In this document: one piece after another, positions 1-10,718 of the stretch
How positions within the stretch are numbered: the stretch's first letter is position 1
How the letters are laid out: the number at the start of each line of letters is the position of its first letter
Assembly: GCA_947652115.1 (NCBI GenBank)
Contig: OX393574.1
Coordinates: forward strand, 12,317,900 to 12,381,899
Direction of reading: 5' to 3'
DNA length: 64,000 bases
Source of the DNA: Blastomussa wellsi
Lineage: Eukaryota; Cnidaria; Anthozoa; Scleractinia; Plerogyridae
Notes under the pieces: generated by a model
What the model was told of the DNA's origin: nothing
What the model saw: the letters and a program-made list of their open reading frames with translations, nothing else
The model's database searches: none
Translations under genes and position numbers: made by a program

Positions 1-1
1 G

Positions 2-328
2 ACAGTTTCCGCTGCACTGATTGTCCAGTTAACAATGATAGCTTGTTATCTTCCTTATGCTGTAGTTGTCGCTATGGTGCGCCAGTCTCCCTCGCTAAAC
101 CTTGCCGTTCGACTGGCTATAACTCTTGTATTCTTAAACTCATCTCTGAACCCGATTCTCTATTGTTGGAAGATTAACGGAGTGAAGCAAACAGTGAAGG
201 AAATATTTAGACAATTCAGGTGTAATTTTTGTAAGTTCACTGGTTTGGATCTGCAGTCATCTCGTAGCATTACAGTTAACAGTAATTCTGGAATAGTAAC
301 GCTTTTACAATTTAGGAACGAAAAGTAA
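2..328 (+). CDS. Class A GPCR, family II, 5'-truncated by window edge (TM6-TM7 and tail)
   Basis: The reading frame is open from base 2 and ends at a stop at 326-328, so only the last 108 residues are visible. It starts in TM6 (TVSAALIVQLTMIACYLPYA, with the C-x-x-P toggle region as CYLP), continues through TM7 with NPILY (the NPxxY motif), and ends in helix 8 (CWKINGVKQ) and a cytoplasmic tail. The TM6-TM7 stretch is residue-for-residue the same as in the gene at 37953-38933, but from KQTVKEIFRQF onward the tail is different and longer. It is on the plus strand, unlike most of its relatives here. The first five TMs lie outside the window, so start, intactness and introns cannot be judged. 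Confidence 0.9.
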   Translation, partial: TVSAALIVQLTMIACYLPYAVVVAMVRQSPSLNLAVRLAITLVFLNSSLNPILYCWKINGVKQTVKEIFRQFRCNFCKFTGLDLQSSRSITVNSNSGIVTLLQFRNEK

Positions 329-829
329 AGATATGTATTCCAAACTGCTATCATCTCTTGCATTCTATAGGCAAAAAAATTGTATGATCAATAACTATTA
401 AATCTGTTATCAATGAAAAGTTCTTGTCAATGTGTTATGTAGTGTATTTGTTGTAAGTCATAGTTATCTTGTCCTTTCTTGCAATTGGGAGGGAACCCAA
501 GTATTAGGTTTCCTTACCATTTATACTTATCAATCGTTTTTGATATCTTCTTTATTATTAATTCATGTAAATGTTTATATAATAGCAAATAAGAAAAAAA
601 TGAGATCTAACAGTGATAGATTTTCTCTCAGTTTGTTTCTTTTTTAAGAAACTGAAATATTTTCGGGATTAACCAGAATTTGGTTTAGTTTGCATTGAAA
701 TAATAGTAAATCTAGTAGTTTGAGCTTTTAAGGCTGCCCTTAAAAATTGAAATTCAACAGGCACAGAATAATTATTTCTTTTAACAGCACTACATAAACG
801 TTTTCACTCAATAGCCGTTATTGAATATA
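329..829. other. Intergenic stretch, AT-rich
   Basis: I see no gene in this stretch, only AT-rich sequence after the receptor stop codon. The small open frames in it resemble nothing I know. Confidence 0.6.
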
Positions 830-1640
830 TAATGACCACAAACAAGAGTTTTATACAGACCGTAAAAGGATTGAACCACCTTGTGCAGTAGAAAAACAAT
901 ATCTTATGAAGGCATTGCTCAAAAGCCTTTATTTCATAAACAAAGTAATGAAACTTATCTAAAACTTAAACTTTGTGTAGTATTTGTATGAAACAGTACC
1001 GCATGAAAACGTTTTCGACAGCTTTCATTTAATAAACTTTGGTTTCAGCCACATACTCAGAAGTTACAATCACATATGTCAGTATACCATTGATCTATAT
1101 TATCAGCAACACCGTATGAAACTTTTTCACAAAGGCTTAGAATTAATCTACGGGCGTAAAATTAAGTTGCAAAAACCTTGTGCAGCACAATAAACTAAAA
1201 CAAATCATGAACGTACTACCAAATAGCGTTGCTTCAGTTGCTGCGCGCTAGGATTTTAGCAACAGAGTGACTTGAATACATGAAAATTTGAACGACCTTG
1301 TACAGTATAATAACAGTACCTTATGAACATTTTGCTCAATAAATTAATGTTCTCGCACTAGGGTTCATATAATACTTAGTAGTGTATTTAGAATCACTTT
1401 GTACTGCATATATAAACGGCAAGCGAAGATTTTATTTGAATTATCAAACACTATAAGTTAGAACCGCCCTGTACAACACAAATAAATTCTCAATACAGGC
1501 AGCTTTCATTTGAATTTTTACACTGACTCTTGGGTTTGAAAAAAAAATTACTACATCAAGGTACTGTTCAACAGCTTAATTTTTAATGGTTACACACTAG
1601 GGTTTTATCTGCAGACTTAAAAGTTAGAATCAGGATAAAG
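830..1640. repeat. Degenerate tandem repeat, roughly 100-150 bp period
   Basis: Phrases recur in order through this stretch: CCTTGTGCAG-like words (about 869, 1174, 1293, 1398, 1464), followed by CAGTACC-ATGAA, then GCTTTCATTT, then CACTAGGGTT. Units differ by many substitutions and indels, so this is an old repeat array. A dot plot would give the true period. It lies just downstream of the family I pseudogene. Confidence 0.45.
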
Positions 1641-1715
1641 ATTTGACAAGCATCTTGAGTCTGCGAAGTGTAGATCAAGCGGTAGCCACCTGGTTCATGC
1701 GCAATGGAACTTTTT

Positions 1716-3563
1716 TTCAAAGAATGAAGACATGCTAGATCGTAATGCGCTTCTGAGTTCTTTGTTGCGTAGTCAATAAAGACAAGGATTTACAGACGAA
1801 TGTAGATATATCATCGTAAATGCCCACGGATAGAGAATATCATGGATTGTGGCCGTTGTATCACCAACATTGGCCCAAGGCAGGCCACGAGGACCACAAT
1901 GACTATGGTCATGCCTGAGGCCACCTTCTTTTCCCGCCTAAAAATGACTGACAGCTGCGTCGCGTCAACTTGACCGACCATTTGGTTGTTATGGCGACGG
2001 ATTGCGAAGAACATCCTGATGTGATTGAATACCGAAAAGTAGAATGAATAGCATAGCGGATGTCACCTGGAGGAGGAACGCCGGGAACGCCGGGAACGAC
2101 GAAGTGGATTAAAATCGTCATCACAAGCCAAGCTGTTCCAGTCCGGAATGCGGCCTTCACAGCATCTTTTGAGAAAAGGAGAATTAGTGTTAAGGTAATT
2201 CCATCGAAATAGAGCGATTTTTAATCGACGTCGTAAAACCAAAGCCAAACGTAATCTCTCGGGAAAATCACAGACGACACAAACAATTTAGTGAGCCAAT
2301 CAGAACTCGGCACGAAGCGTGGCGGGAAAATGTGCACGGGTTAATTACAATTGGTTTTAATTTTATTTCTCAATGGTTGAGAAAGTAGCGCGAGTTTTTC
2401 AAACCAATCACAAAGCATAGAAACGCAAACCAAAACAAACTCGAATTTTTTTTACATCAAACTCGAATTTTTTTTTACATTAAAGGTTAAAACCTCTCCA
2501 AACGTACAGTATATTTTTAATTAATCTGTGCCTATTGGTTCTTTTTCTACTTCTTCAGGAAACTTATTCTTTTTTAAATATGAAAGACAGGTCCCCATAT
2601 TCGTTTATTTGAACGCTTCGTGGAACTGGACGAAACGAGCAAAACGGGAAATACAACAATAGGTGTACTGCGTCAACTAAAGAAAGTGACTGCTTTGCTC
2701 CAATAAGCGATACAAATAAAATTGAAAGGTCACAATACTCGTTTACGAGAAAAAGACGATTTATCTTTCTCGCGAGCCTTACTGTATTTAGGGATCATAA
2801 ATGATTGCTTCTCGTCATGACATGAGCATATTTATTATATTAGTAGTAAAATTAGCAAAAGTGTAAGTATTATCGCTAAATTAAAACCATTCGTGACATC
2901 TCAATATCTGATAAGTATCTCTGATAAGCCTTACTGAAAAGAAAAAGCTGCCATTTTCTAATTTTCTAGATTTTTTAATTGAGACAATTAAACCTCGTCT
3001 GGCCCCGTTCTTGCTGTGACCCGATTTGCTTAACTCCTAAAGTATCTATCAACAATCAGTATCTTTTGGTAACAAGATGTCTACCTGCGCATGCGCCCTA
3101 TTTGCAGTGGTCTGTTTGTAGCCTAGCGATCAACACACCTTTTTTTACTGACTTTTGCATGGTAGGTAATTGGATTGGCTAGAGCACGCCCTCGATCGAA
3201 GCTAATAAGCGTCGAGATAGCAAAAGACCACCCAGTTGTCAACGTACTGAACGCAGACCGCACCAGGAATAGCTCGCTTTGGTAGTCACATGACAGGCGG
3301 GCGCGATTAAGCATCAACAGTCAAATAAAAAACAACGGTTGTGCCGTAATGCCTGTCAGGCAGTCCGTAGCGGCCAGGTTACAGAGTAAAATACTGCTGG
3401 GTCGTTGTAGCGCCGGAGTTTTGACCACTGTGATGATGATGGCGAGATTGCTGAGGAACGCGAAAATGCTCAGAGGTACGTTTACAACAACGGCAATAAC
3501 ATCGTTTATGAAGGATGCGCTGTCATTGGCAGGAAAGGTGATCCAGGCTGGCAGCCCACACAC
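1716..3563 (-). pseudogene. Family I GPCR pseudogene (first tandem copy)
   Basis: This is the leftmost of three family I units and is broken in several places. Exon homology runs 3139-3563 (TM1-TM3) and about 1716-2165 (TM4-TM7). The start codon present in the sister copies has been lost near 3568. A TGG codon (W90 of the intact 305-aa protein) is now TGA at about 3318. One extra A precedes the donor, shifting frame before a GTGTGT splice site at 3138. In the TM4-TM5 part a 9-bp slippage repeat (around 2081-2101) and frameshifts replace the normal LPG-x-LGYFLQ stretch. About 20 bases are missing before TM7, and a stop follows the degraded NPxxY (NPCLY). Splice acceptor AG at 2166-2167 is still present. 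TM6 (VIVVLVACLGPML) remains readable. No functional receptor can be made from this copy. Confidence 0.9.
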
Positions 3564-3727
3564 AGTGGCATTGAGTTGGTTGGTCTACTGAAGAATTAAA
3601 AAAACTTTAATTGACAATATTAATTCAGTTAAATAGAACCACATGAATAAAATTAATAACATTTTCTAGTGATCGTGAAATGATTAACGCGAAGGTAAAC
3701 ATAAATCCCACTTTTCCTCCACTTACT

Positions 3728-3764
3728 AATTATGATGATGATGATGGTGATGGCGATGATGACG
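3728..3764. repeat. GAT-type microsatellite
   Basis: A short GATGAT/GGTGAT run in the first intron of the pseudogene unit. The same kind of trinucleotide tract sits at the same intron position in the other two units (8165-8200 and 14100-14211). Confidence 0.7.
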
Positions 3765-4155
3765 GTATGCGAACGAGGCAAAATGGTCAACAAATTGGAA
3801 AGCACAAACAAACAAACAAACAGTATTTCAAACCGGTGAAACTGCAATAATAGCCATTGGGGAAACTATTTCTTTTAACGGAAATATCTCGTTCAAGTCT
3901 CAAATAATCCATCAACTCTCTACTTATCTATGTTTGTGGGGTGTTTTGTAATTTTTTTGTCTGTAATTGGGATCGGAAATTCAATTTCGTAACTGCTTTA
4001 CTATCTCCAAATCTGTGGGTTTTAATTCTTGTGGATTTTGCGGATTTTCCCGATCCGTAAAAATAAATAGGGTAGAAATTAACTCCCTCGAAAAAACGCC
4101 TCAACCTACGCTACTTGGGCAATATCAGACGAAAACAACAACAGAGTGAGCTTAA

Positions 4156-4515
4156 GGCCGGTTCTCACTAGCGCATAAGCATAAGCACAAGCATAAGCAT
4201 AACATAAGCATAAGCAAGTGAGAACACTCGCGACATAAGCATAAGCATAAGCTCAAGCCTTTCAACCAATCACATGTCACTTTGACCCAGACTTCTGCGG
4301 AAAGTATCACAAGCAAAATGGCCGACGCTATGGCATCTGTAGACGTCAGCCATCTTGTTTTTAAACTTCGAGGAGACCTGGTATCCTTCGAGGAGACCTG
4401 GTATCTAAAAAAGTGTACTCTGCGCGTGCGTATGTCCTTATGCTTATGTCGCGGGTGTTCTCACTTGCTTACGCTTATGCTTGTGCTTATGCTTATGCGC
4501 TAGTGAGAATCAGCC
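4156..4515. mobile_element. TTAA-flanked MITE with ATAAGC-rich inverted ends, copy 1
   Basis: Terminal inverted repeats start GGCCGGTTCTCACTAGCGC and read GGCTGATTCTCACTAGCGC at the other end, with TTAA at 4152-4155 and 4516-4519. The ends continue into arrays of ATAAGC on the left and GCTTAT on the right. The core contains a small open frame starting ATGGCCGAC, and a perfect 20-bp tandem duplication near 4366-4405. No transposase is present, so it is non-autonomous. TTAA targets are typical of piggyBac and Kolobok families. A second, 436-bp copy lies at 55072-55507. It sits in the first intron of the pseudogene unit. Confidence 0.8.
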
Positions 4516-4863
4516 TTAAGAGATAAATAGTTTTTATCACAGAGAAACTAGTTCGTCATGAATATCGAACACGTCCTCTTTTGTTTGCAACCGACGCGTG
4601 TGACGTTCAAGAAATAATAAAAGTTGAAAATGTCTTCTTATCGATGTTCTGCTACTTGAACAGAAAATTGTAAGAATTACTACCCAGCACAAATTTCAAA
4701 ATAAAACTCCCGCAAAATTTTCGCGTTACACCATGTTGTTGTTCATCTAATCGTTATTACCTTCAAATTTTTAAAGTACATTTTATATATTTCTTTAAAT
4801 TTTGTTATTCCTTTGAAAACACTGGACTAAATAAAGAGAGAAATAGGAGAAAATGTTTCTCAC

Positions 4864-4956
4864 CTCTGAAAGGCAATTGCTGGGCCGTGTTACGACAGAT
4901 TTACGGGCTACAGAGCCACATCCTGTAAGAAAGAGCGCACAGAAGCCGTACTTATA
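4864..4956 (-). promoter_or_regulatory. TATA promoter and non-coding first exon of family I copy 1
   Basis: On the minus strand a TATA box (TATAAGTA, 4949-4956) is followed about 30 bases on by a probable start near 4922 and a short exon ending at 4864 in CAGAG, before a donor GTGAGAAAC. The same order is found at 8771-8861 and 15061-15133 upstream of the intact copies, so it survives here in front of a dead gene. The transcription start is inferred from spacing only. Confidence 0.6.
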
Positions 4957-4999
4957 GAGCTCGAGGGAAACAAGAACTTGCACCAGCTGTGCGAATCGT

Positions 5000-5995
5000 C
5001 CACAGTTTCTCTTATAAGAAAATAGCAAGACGCGATGCATGATGGGAAGGAGGAAAGGTCGTTGTGCACATCGCGATGGCGGAAGCGAGAAGAAATTAAC
5101 AGCAATTTGATAATCAAGTCAAATGATTGATTTTTCTGTCTGTTTCTAGAAGTATTTTGTAAAGGAAATAGAAACTGCAGCTTGCATGTGTTCCTTCAGC
5201 AGATTTCTTTTTGGAACAATTATTACGACGTAATTAGAATTTGTTTCGTAAGAGCTACAACCGACAAAGAGAAAAGCCTTAAAACCGTATTGGCTGAGAC
5301 ACTCTGCAGAGTGCTAAAATAAGAAATAATAATTAAAAATATCGTCACTGACTAAATGGCCAAAAGGGGCTTCCTTTCTCGACTGGTTTTATTGTCTTTC
5401 GCTCTTGAATTCACATGTGGATCAGCCGTTATTTTCCCTTCTTCGATTATTCACGTAACTGTTGTAATGATTGATAGTTCTTTTTCGTACTGCGCATTTT
5501 CTTTATATAACGTACTTGCAGGAAAAGCCTGGAGAAAAATCACTCAGCAGTTCTCATGTAACAATTGGTTCATTGTTTAGCGCGCGCCATCAAGCGCCCA
5601 AGAAGGGGAAAATTTGGCAATTTGAGGTTGCGACAAGTAACAGACTATATCAGGTTTCATCTTCACTAAATAGTCACTTGATAGCAAAAAAAAAAAAAAA
5701 GAAAAAAATGGATTTTTTTTTCACTTTTCTCGCGAATTCAATATTTTACTCCAATGTTTTTGTGGATAACACGCAGTCACGTTAACGTTCTATATTCTCA
5801 AACAAACCCTATTTTAAAACTCAGTTTTTGGCTCATCTATTCAATCTTCCATCTTTTAATCAACTTAAATCAACATTTTACATTTATCTTAAGTAGTAAT
5901 CTATTTCTAATTTTTGGCTAATGATATCTCGATACTGACCACTCACTGAATATCATGCGGAAATAACCTCCTGGCTCATGCAAAAACAGTACCTG
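5000..5995. other. Upstream flank of pseudogene unit, shared between tandem units
   Basis: I see no gene in this stretch. It aligns by eye with about 8900-10700 and, more loosely, with 15140-16100, including a 14-bp palindrome CACTCTGCAGAGTG at 5300-5313 next to an inverted CCAAT word. That palindrome is partly kept as CACTCTGTAGAGTG near 9209 and is shortened near 15270. An A-run at 5686-5706 adds noise. Confidence 0.6.
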
Positions 5996-6778
5996 TTAGA
6001 CGCATGAAAAAATGACCGATCGTAATGCACTTCTGAGCTCTCCGTTGCGTATTAAATAAAGGAAAGGATTAATAGACGAATTGAGATAAATCATTGTAAA
6101 TGCCCACGGATAGAGAAGATCATAGATTTTTGGAAATGACGATTGGAAAATCAACTTTATCACCAGCATTGGTCCAAGGCAGGCCACGAGGACTACAGTA
6201 ACCACGGCCATGTCTTCGGCCACCTTCTTTTCCCGCCTAAATATGACTGACAGCTGGTTTGCGTCAACTTGACCGACCATCTGGCTGTTATGGCGACGGA
6301 TTACGAAGAACATCCTGATGTGATTGATCACCGGAAGTAGAATGAACAGCATAGCGGAAATCAACTGGAGAAAGTAGCCGAGATGGCCGGGAAGGACGAA
6401 ATGGATTAAAATGGTCAACAAAAGCCAAGCTGTTGAAGTGATGGCTGCGGCCTTGACAACATCTGTTCAGAAAGAATAAAGTGTTGAGGTAATCAGGCCG
6501 GGGCTTATCCCGGTTTCTGTAGCATAAAGCGGCAGAGAGCATTTCTACTTCCCCCTGGATGGGACGCTAGTCCATCGCAGGGTGACCCCAGCATTAAATC
6601 GCCGGTACCCATTTATGCACCTGTGTGTTGCCCGACGCTCAAAGTCACTAACCATTGTATTTGGCCACCGCGTCTCCCATGGCTGAGAAAGTGACACGAC
6701 CTTTCCAAACTAATTTTATTGTAAACACAGTAAAGCAAAACAACGCGAATTATACTTTTAGCAGAGGGGGTAAGTTTT

Positions 6779-6809
<31 letters not shown>

Positions 6810-8011
6810 GTATAACAATATAATTTGGTTTTATCAACTGGGTTGATAATGTCAATTGGCCACCGTAAAGAGATTCGAGAGCTGAGGAAGAGCCAACGCT
6901 CGAAACGTCAGCTCTCGAAACTCTTTACGGTGGCCAATTGACATTATCAACCTAGATGAAAAAACCAAATTATATTGTTATACTTTTAGCACTTGAGTTA
7001 ATGTCGCTCCGTAGTTATTCCGAGCGAACTCGTCATTGCCAAACTTTGCATCATAACTTTTTCGGCTTTAGGACGATGGCAATAAAACTTTGGGACAATT
7101 AACTTTCTCCTATCATTCAGTAATAATATGATTAAATTTGATTTGACACAGACTTAGCCTAACTGGAAACATTCATCGTTTTACTGGGCCCACCTTTTTG
7201 AAAAAAAACACACCCAGCAAAAATATTTGACGAGATATTTTCGTTAAATTTCTAGAATCAGCGTATATTAACTCAATACAGATCATAGCCAAGTTTCAAG
7301 AAAATCGTCGGAGCCGAAATGTGGAAATCTTATTGTCTCTTATATTCAACTCTGTCATTGTTTTGATATTTTCTTTTCTTGATACTCTTTGACGAAACAA
7401 GCCACGAGGACAAATTTCTGCGAGTCAGTCAGAGTGCCAAGCCGATTGGCGATCGTCTGAACTGTTAAAATGTATTCGCTAATGCTGTAAACATTTGAGG
7501 GGGGTGGGGGGGGAGGAGGCTTTAGCTTCCCCCTCCCTCGAGTCAAGCAACAAACATACCTTTTTTACTAACTCTTGAACGATATGCTATGGGATTGGCT
7601 AGAGCACGCCGTCGATCGAAACTGATAAGTGTCAAGATACAAAAAGACCAGCCAGTAGTCAACGTGCTGAACACGGACCGCACCGCGAGTAGCTCGATTT
7701 GGTAGTCACATGACCGTCGGGCGCGGTGAAGCATCAAACGCCAGATGAAATACAACGGCTGTGACGTCACACCTGTCAAGCAGTCAGTAGCGGCCAGGCT
7801 ACAGAGTAAAACACTGCTGGTTCGTTGAAGGGCGGGGGTTTTGACCACTGTGATGATGATGGCGAGATTGCTGAGGAACGCGAAAATGCTCAGAGGTATG
7901 TTTACTACGACAGAAACAACATCGTTTATGTAGGACGCGCTGTCATTGGCGGGAAACGCGACCCAGGCTCCAAGCCCGCATACAGTGGTGGCGTTGAGTT
8001 GGTCAGACATT
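5996..8011 (-). CDS. Class A GPCR, family I, copy 2 (two coding exons, 305 aa)
   Basis: Coding exons are 7560-8010 and 5996-6462. The donor is AAAAAAG/GTATGT, the acceptor TTTCTGAACAG/AT, and the intron is phase 1 (1,097 bp). The exon itself starts at 8011 after TTCTTAG. Joined, it gives 305 aa with seven TM segments. Visible landmarks are N-glycosylation sites N6 and N22, N48 in TM1, LAATD with D76 in TM2, C101 at the top of TM3, D132-R133-R134 in place of DRY, P194 in TM5, CLGP (245-248) in TM6 and NPFLY (282-286) in TM7. ECL2 is very short and has no cysteine. The protein should act at the plasma membrane as a heterotrimeric G-protein receptor. The ligand is unknown. Introns hold a SINE and a palindromic element. 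Confidence 0.88.
6537..6678 (-). mobile_element. tRNA-derived SINE, internally deleted copy
   Basis: On the minus strand it starts like the fuller copies (GGGAGACGCGGTGGCC), loses the middle, and rejoins at GTGCATAAATGGGTACCGG, ending with GATGGACTAGCGTCCCATCC. Fuller relatives lie at 11478-11698 (-) and 62591-62824 (+). It is in the large intron of the copy-2 receptor. Confidence 0.75.
6764..6978. mobile_element. Palindromic retroelement tail with 13-bp target duplication
   Basis: The insert is flanked by identical 13-bp direct repeats TATACTTTTAGCA (6751-6763 and 6979-6991). About 6809-6984 forms a near-perfect palindrome. Near its centre is a hairpin with CTGAGGA, a GAGC/GCTC stem and GAAAC. 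The same left half occurs at 58913-59061. The corresponding place in the paralogous intron of copy 3 (near 11762-11785) has no insert. The tail style (CTGANGA, stem, GAAACGTC) resembles Penelope-like elements, which is an inference. Confidence 0.7.
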
Positions 8012-8164
8012 CTAAGAATAGTTATAATGAATCTTTAATAAGGTAATTAACATCTGTTCGACAATAAAATGACAGTCCATAACTGAAATTATTAAGATGT
8101 TCTAGTTATTGTGAATGGTACATATGATCATGAATTTCACTTTTTTTCTCTACCACTTAATAAT

Positions 8165-8200
8165 TATAATAATAATGATGATGATGATTATTATTATTAA
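8165..8200. repeat. AAT/GAT microsatellite
   Basis: A short AT-rich trinucleotide run (AATAATGATGATGATG, then ATTATT) in intron 1 of the copy-2 receptor, at the same relative place as the tracts in the other two units. Confidence 0.7.
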
Positions 8201-8770
8201 AAACTACTATCGCGATAAGTTGTCTTGACGGATGAATCTGTCTGTTTGCCCGTATTTATTCACAGATGAATTACCGTTCTCTGTCCAGATTCCTCCCAGA
8301 CGGTTACCCGATTAATTCGGCGGAATGACAGTCTGTTGTTTTCCGTTTACCGGCACCTTTCTTCTCAAGAAATAGACGGGCAGTACAGCAGATATTTTTT
8401 TCGAATTCTTCAATTCAAAACCTTCCATTGTTGACATTGTTATATATTTTGTGGTATAGCTTCCTTAAAGACAACGTAGGTACGGTCCTGAAGGACACCC
8501 GTGAAGGCTTCGTGTAACTTTAATCATCTGCTACTCAGTGAACGGTACAAATTTCAGTCATCTCGAACCGCAAAAATTTGTTACAGCACAACACAAAAAT
8601 TCGACAATGCGCAAAAATTCCGCTGCATTGTATCTTGGGGCTCATCTACTAATTATTAGCTTCCAATTTTCAAACTACATTTCTTATATATTTCTCGAAA
8701 TTTTGCTAGTCGTTTGAAAACAACTAACTAATGTCAATAAAAGTGAAAAATAGTAGAAAATGTTTCTCAC

Positions 8771-8861
8771 CTCTGATTTTCTGGGCCGTGTTACGACAGA
8801 TTTACAATGTTAGTCAAACTGCAGAGCCACACAAAGAGCGCGCAGAAGCCGTATTTATATA
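8771..8861 (-). promoter_or_regulatory. TATA promoter and non-coding first exon of family I copy 2
   Basis: On the minus strand the box TATATAAATA (8852-8861) is canonical. A start near 8825 is expected from spacing. The non-coding exon ends at 8771 with CAGAG before GTGAGAAAC, and its intron runs to the acceptor TTCTTAG at 8012-8013, one base before the start codon. Conservation of box, exon and donor in three units supports the model. No transcript was seen. Confidence 0.68.
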
Positions 8862-9503
8862 GCACGAGGGAAACAGGACTTGCATCAGCTGTGCTAACTC
8901 GTCCCCAGTCGCCTCCGATAAGAAAATAGCATGCCAAGACGCGATGGTTGATGGGAAGGAAAAAAGGTGTCTGTGCACATGACGATGGCTGAAGCGAGAA
9001 AAAATTACCTGTAATTTGATAATCAATTCAAATGATTGATTTTCCTATCTGTTTCTAGCAGCATTTTGTAGAAGAAGTAGAAACTGTAGCTGATGTTCCT
9101 TCAGCCGATTTCGTTTTGGAAAAATTTTTACGACGTAATTAGAATTTGATTTCGTAAGAACTACAACCGGCAAAGAGAAAAGCCTTAAAACCGTATTGGC
9201 TGAGACACTCTGTAGAGTGCTTTATAAGAAATAATGTTTAAAAATATCATCAATGACTAAATGGTCAACAGGTGCCGAATTATTATTTTTTCTATCGGCT
9301 TCCTTTCGCGAATGGTTTTATTGTCTTTCGCTCTTGAATACGCAAGTCGACCAGCTGCTGTTTTCCCTGGCTGCTTTGATTATTCACATAACAGTTGTAC
9401 TGACTGATACTTCTCCCCCTCCGTACTGCGCATTTTATTTATATAACTTCCAGAAAAAGCCGGGAGAAAAATCAGTCGGCAGTTCTATTAACAATTGGTT
9501 CAT
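8862..9503. other. Upstream flank of copy 2
   Basis: There is no gene here. It is homologous to the pseudogene upstream flank at about 5000-5570, including the CACTCTG palindrome near 9209. Likely regulatory DNA of the receptor, but no specific factor site is claimed. Confidence 0.55.
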
Positions 9504-9664
9504 GCTTTAGCGTGCTTCATCGAGTTATGGTGCACGCAGGAGGTTTGGAGAGCACGCAAGAAGCGTAAGAGTTGCTTGAGGCGTTAGTCGAGAGTAACTT
9601 TAGCTTCGTAAGTGTTCTCCAAACTTCCCAAGTGCACCATAACTCGATGGTGCACAGCTAAAAG
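9504..9664. mobile_element. Foldback MITE, about 160 bp
   Basis: Arms of about 50 bp pair: the left reads GCTTTAGCGTGC then CGAGTTATGGTGCAC then GGTTTGGAGAGCAC, and the right is its inverse. It interrupts sequence that is continuous in the pseudogene flank near 5575. A half-copy lies at about 56350-56427. No coding capacity. Confidence 0.75.
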
Positions 9665-10718
9665 CATAACATTCCCGGTAGAACTGTACATCACAAAGCC
9701 CGCGACAGAAAAAAAATATGGCGATGGGATTTGCTCGCGCTATCAGCGTGCTCCATTGGATTATGGAACATGCTTACGTATGCTGAATTTGATTGCGAGG
9801 CTCTGCCAGCTATGTAATAATTTTTTATTGATCGGCCTAACGGATTTTTTCACTCTTACTTTCTCTGAACTGTCTTCTTATACGGCATGAACAGACTGTG
9901 GGACAAAGTGTTTTATTTCGTGTATATAATTATACTGTTGCCGTAAGTCTTCACATCTGCTTTGTTTAAGTATATTGATGAATTTACTTCAAATTGTTCC
10001 CATAGCTAAGCAATGAATTTTAATTGTATCGCGCAAAACTTTTTTCGGCTACACATACGCTGGTGGCTTTCATTCTCTTTCGTCACTAGCAGCTGCGTTA
10101 GAAACTCGTGCACTGAAAATGAAACGGTGCTGATTGTTTCTCGTGTCATGTGGACAAGTTCACGCGCACAAGAAGGGGTACATTTGGGCAATTTGAGTTC
10201 ACGACAACTGGCCAAAAGTGAGTTTTATTTCTATGTTTTAGTTATTCAGCGGAAACAGATTACAATTGTTTCTTTTCCACCAAGTGGTTACTTGAAAACC
10301 AAAAAAAAAATGGATGTTGTCAATTTTCTCGCGAATTCAATATTTTACTCCAATATTTCTTGGCCTTAACTTATAATATTCACTTAGAATAAGTCTGTGG
10401 ATAACACACAGTCACCCCGTTAACGTTTTTTATTCTTAAATAATTAATTCACGAAACTCTCAATCAAACCATATTTTAAATTCAGTTTCAATCAACTTAA
10501 ATCAATGTGTATTTCTTATTTACACACATTTATACATTTAAAACTGTTAATATGATATTTTCGACCTTCGTATACAATGTTCGCATGCTCTCTATAAACA
10601 TTGGAAAGGTTAACAGAATTACGGTAATTATTCTGAATAGCATTATTAATAATCATCCCTGACAGCTTAGTGAATATATCGCGGCAATAACCTCCTGGCT
10701 CATGCAAAAAAGGACCTT
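9665..10718. other. Intergenic, between copy 3 tail and copy 2 promoter
   Basis: There is no recognisable gene. The part near 10130-10370 matches the other unit flanks (phrases ACAAGTTCACGCGCACAAG and CTCGCGAATTCAATATTT). A remnant of an inverted CCATTGGATTATGG word near 9758 suggests a further decayed foldback. Confidence 0.5.

Noticed and set aside
6876..6926. Canonical hammerhead ribozyme at the 6.9-kb hairpin
   Set aside because: CTGAGGA and GAAAC are present, but helix I does not abut the core and an extra A precedes the stem, so only a resemblance is recorded.
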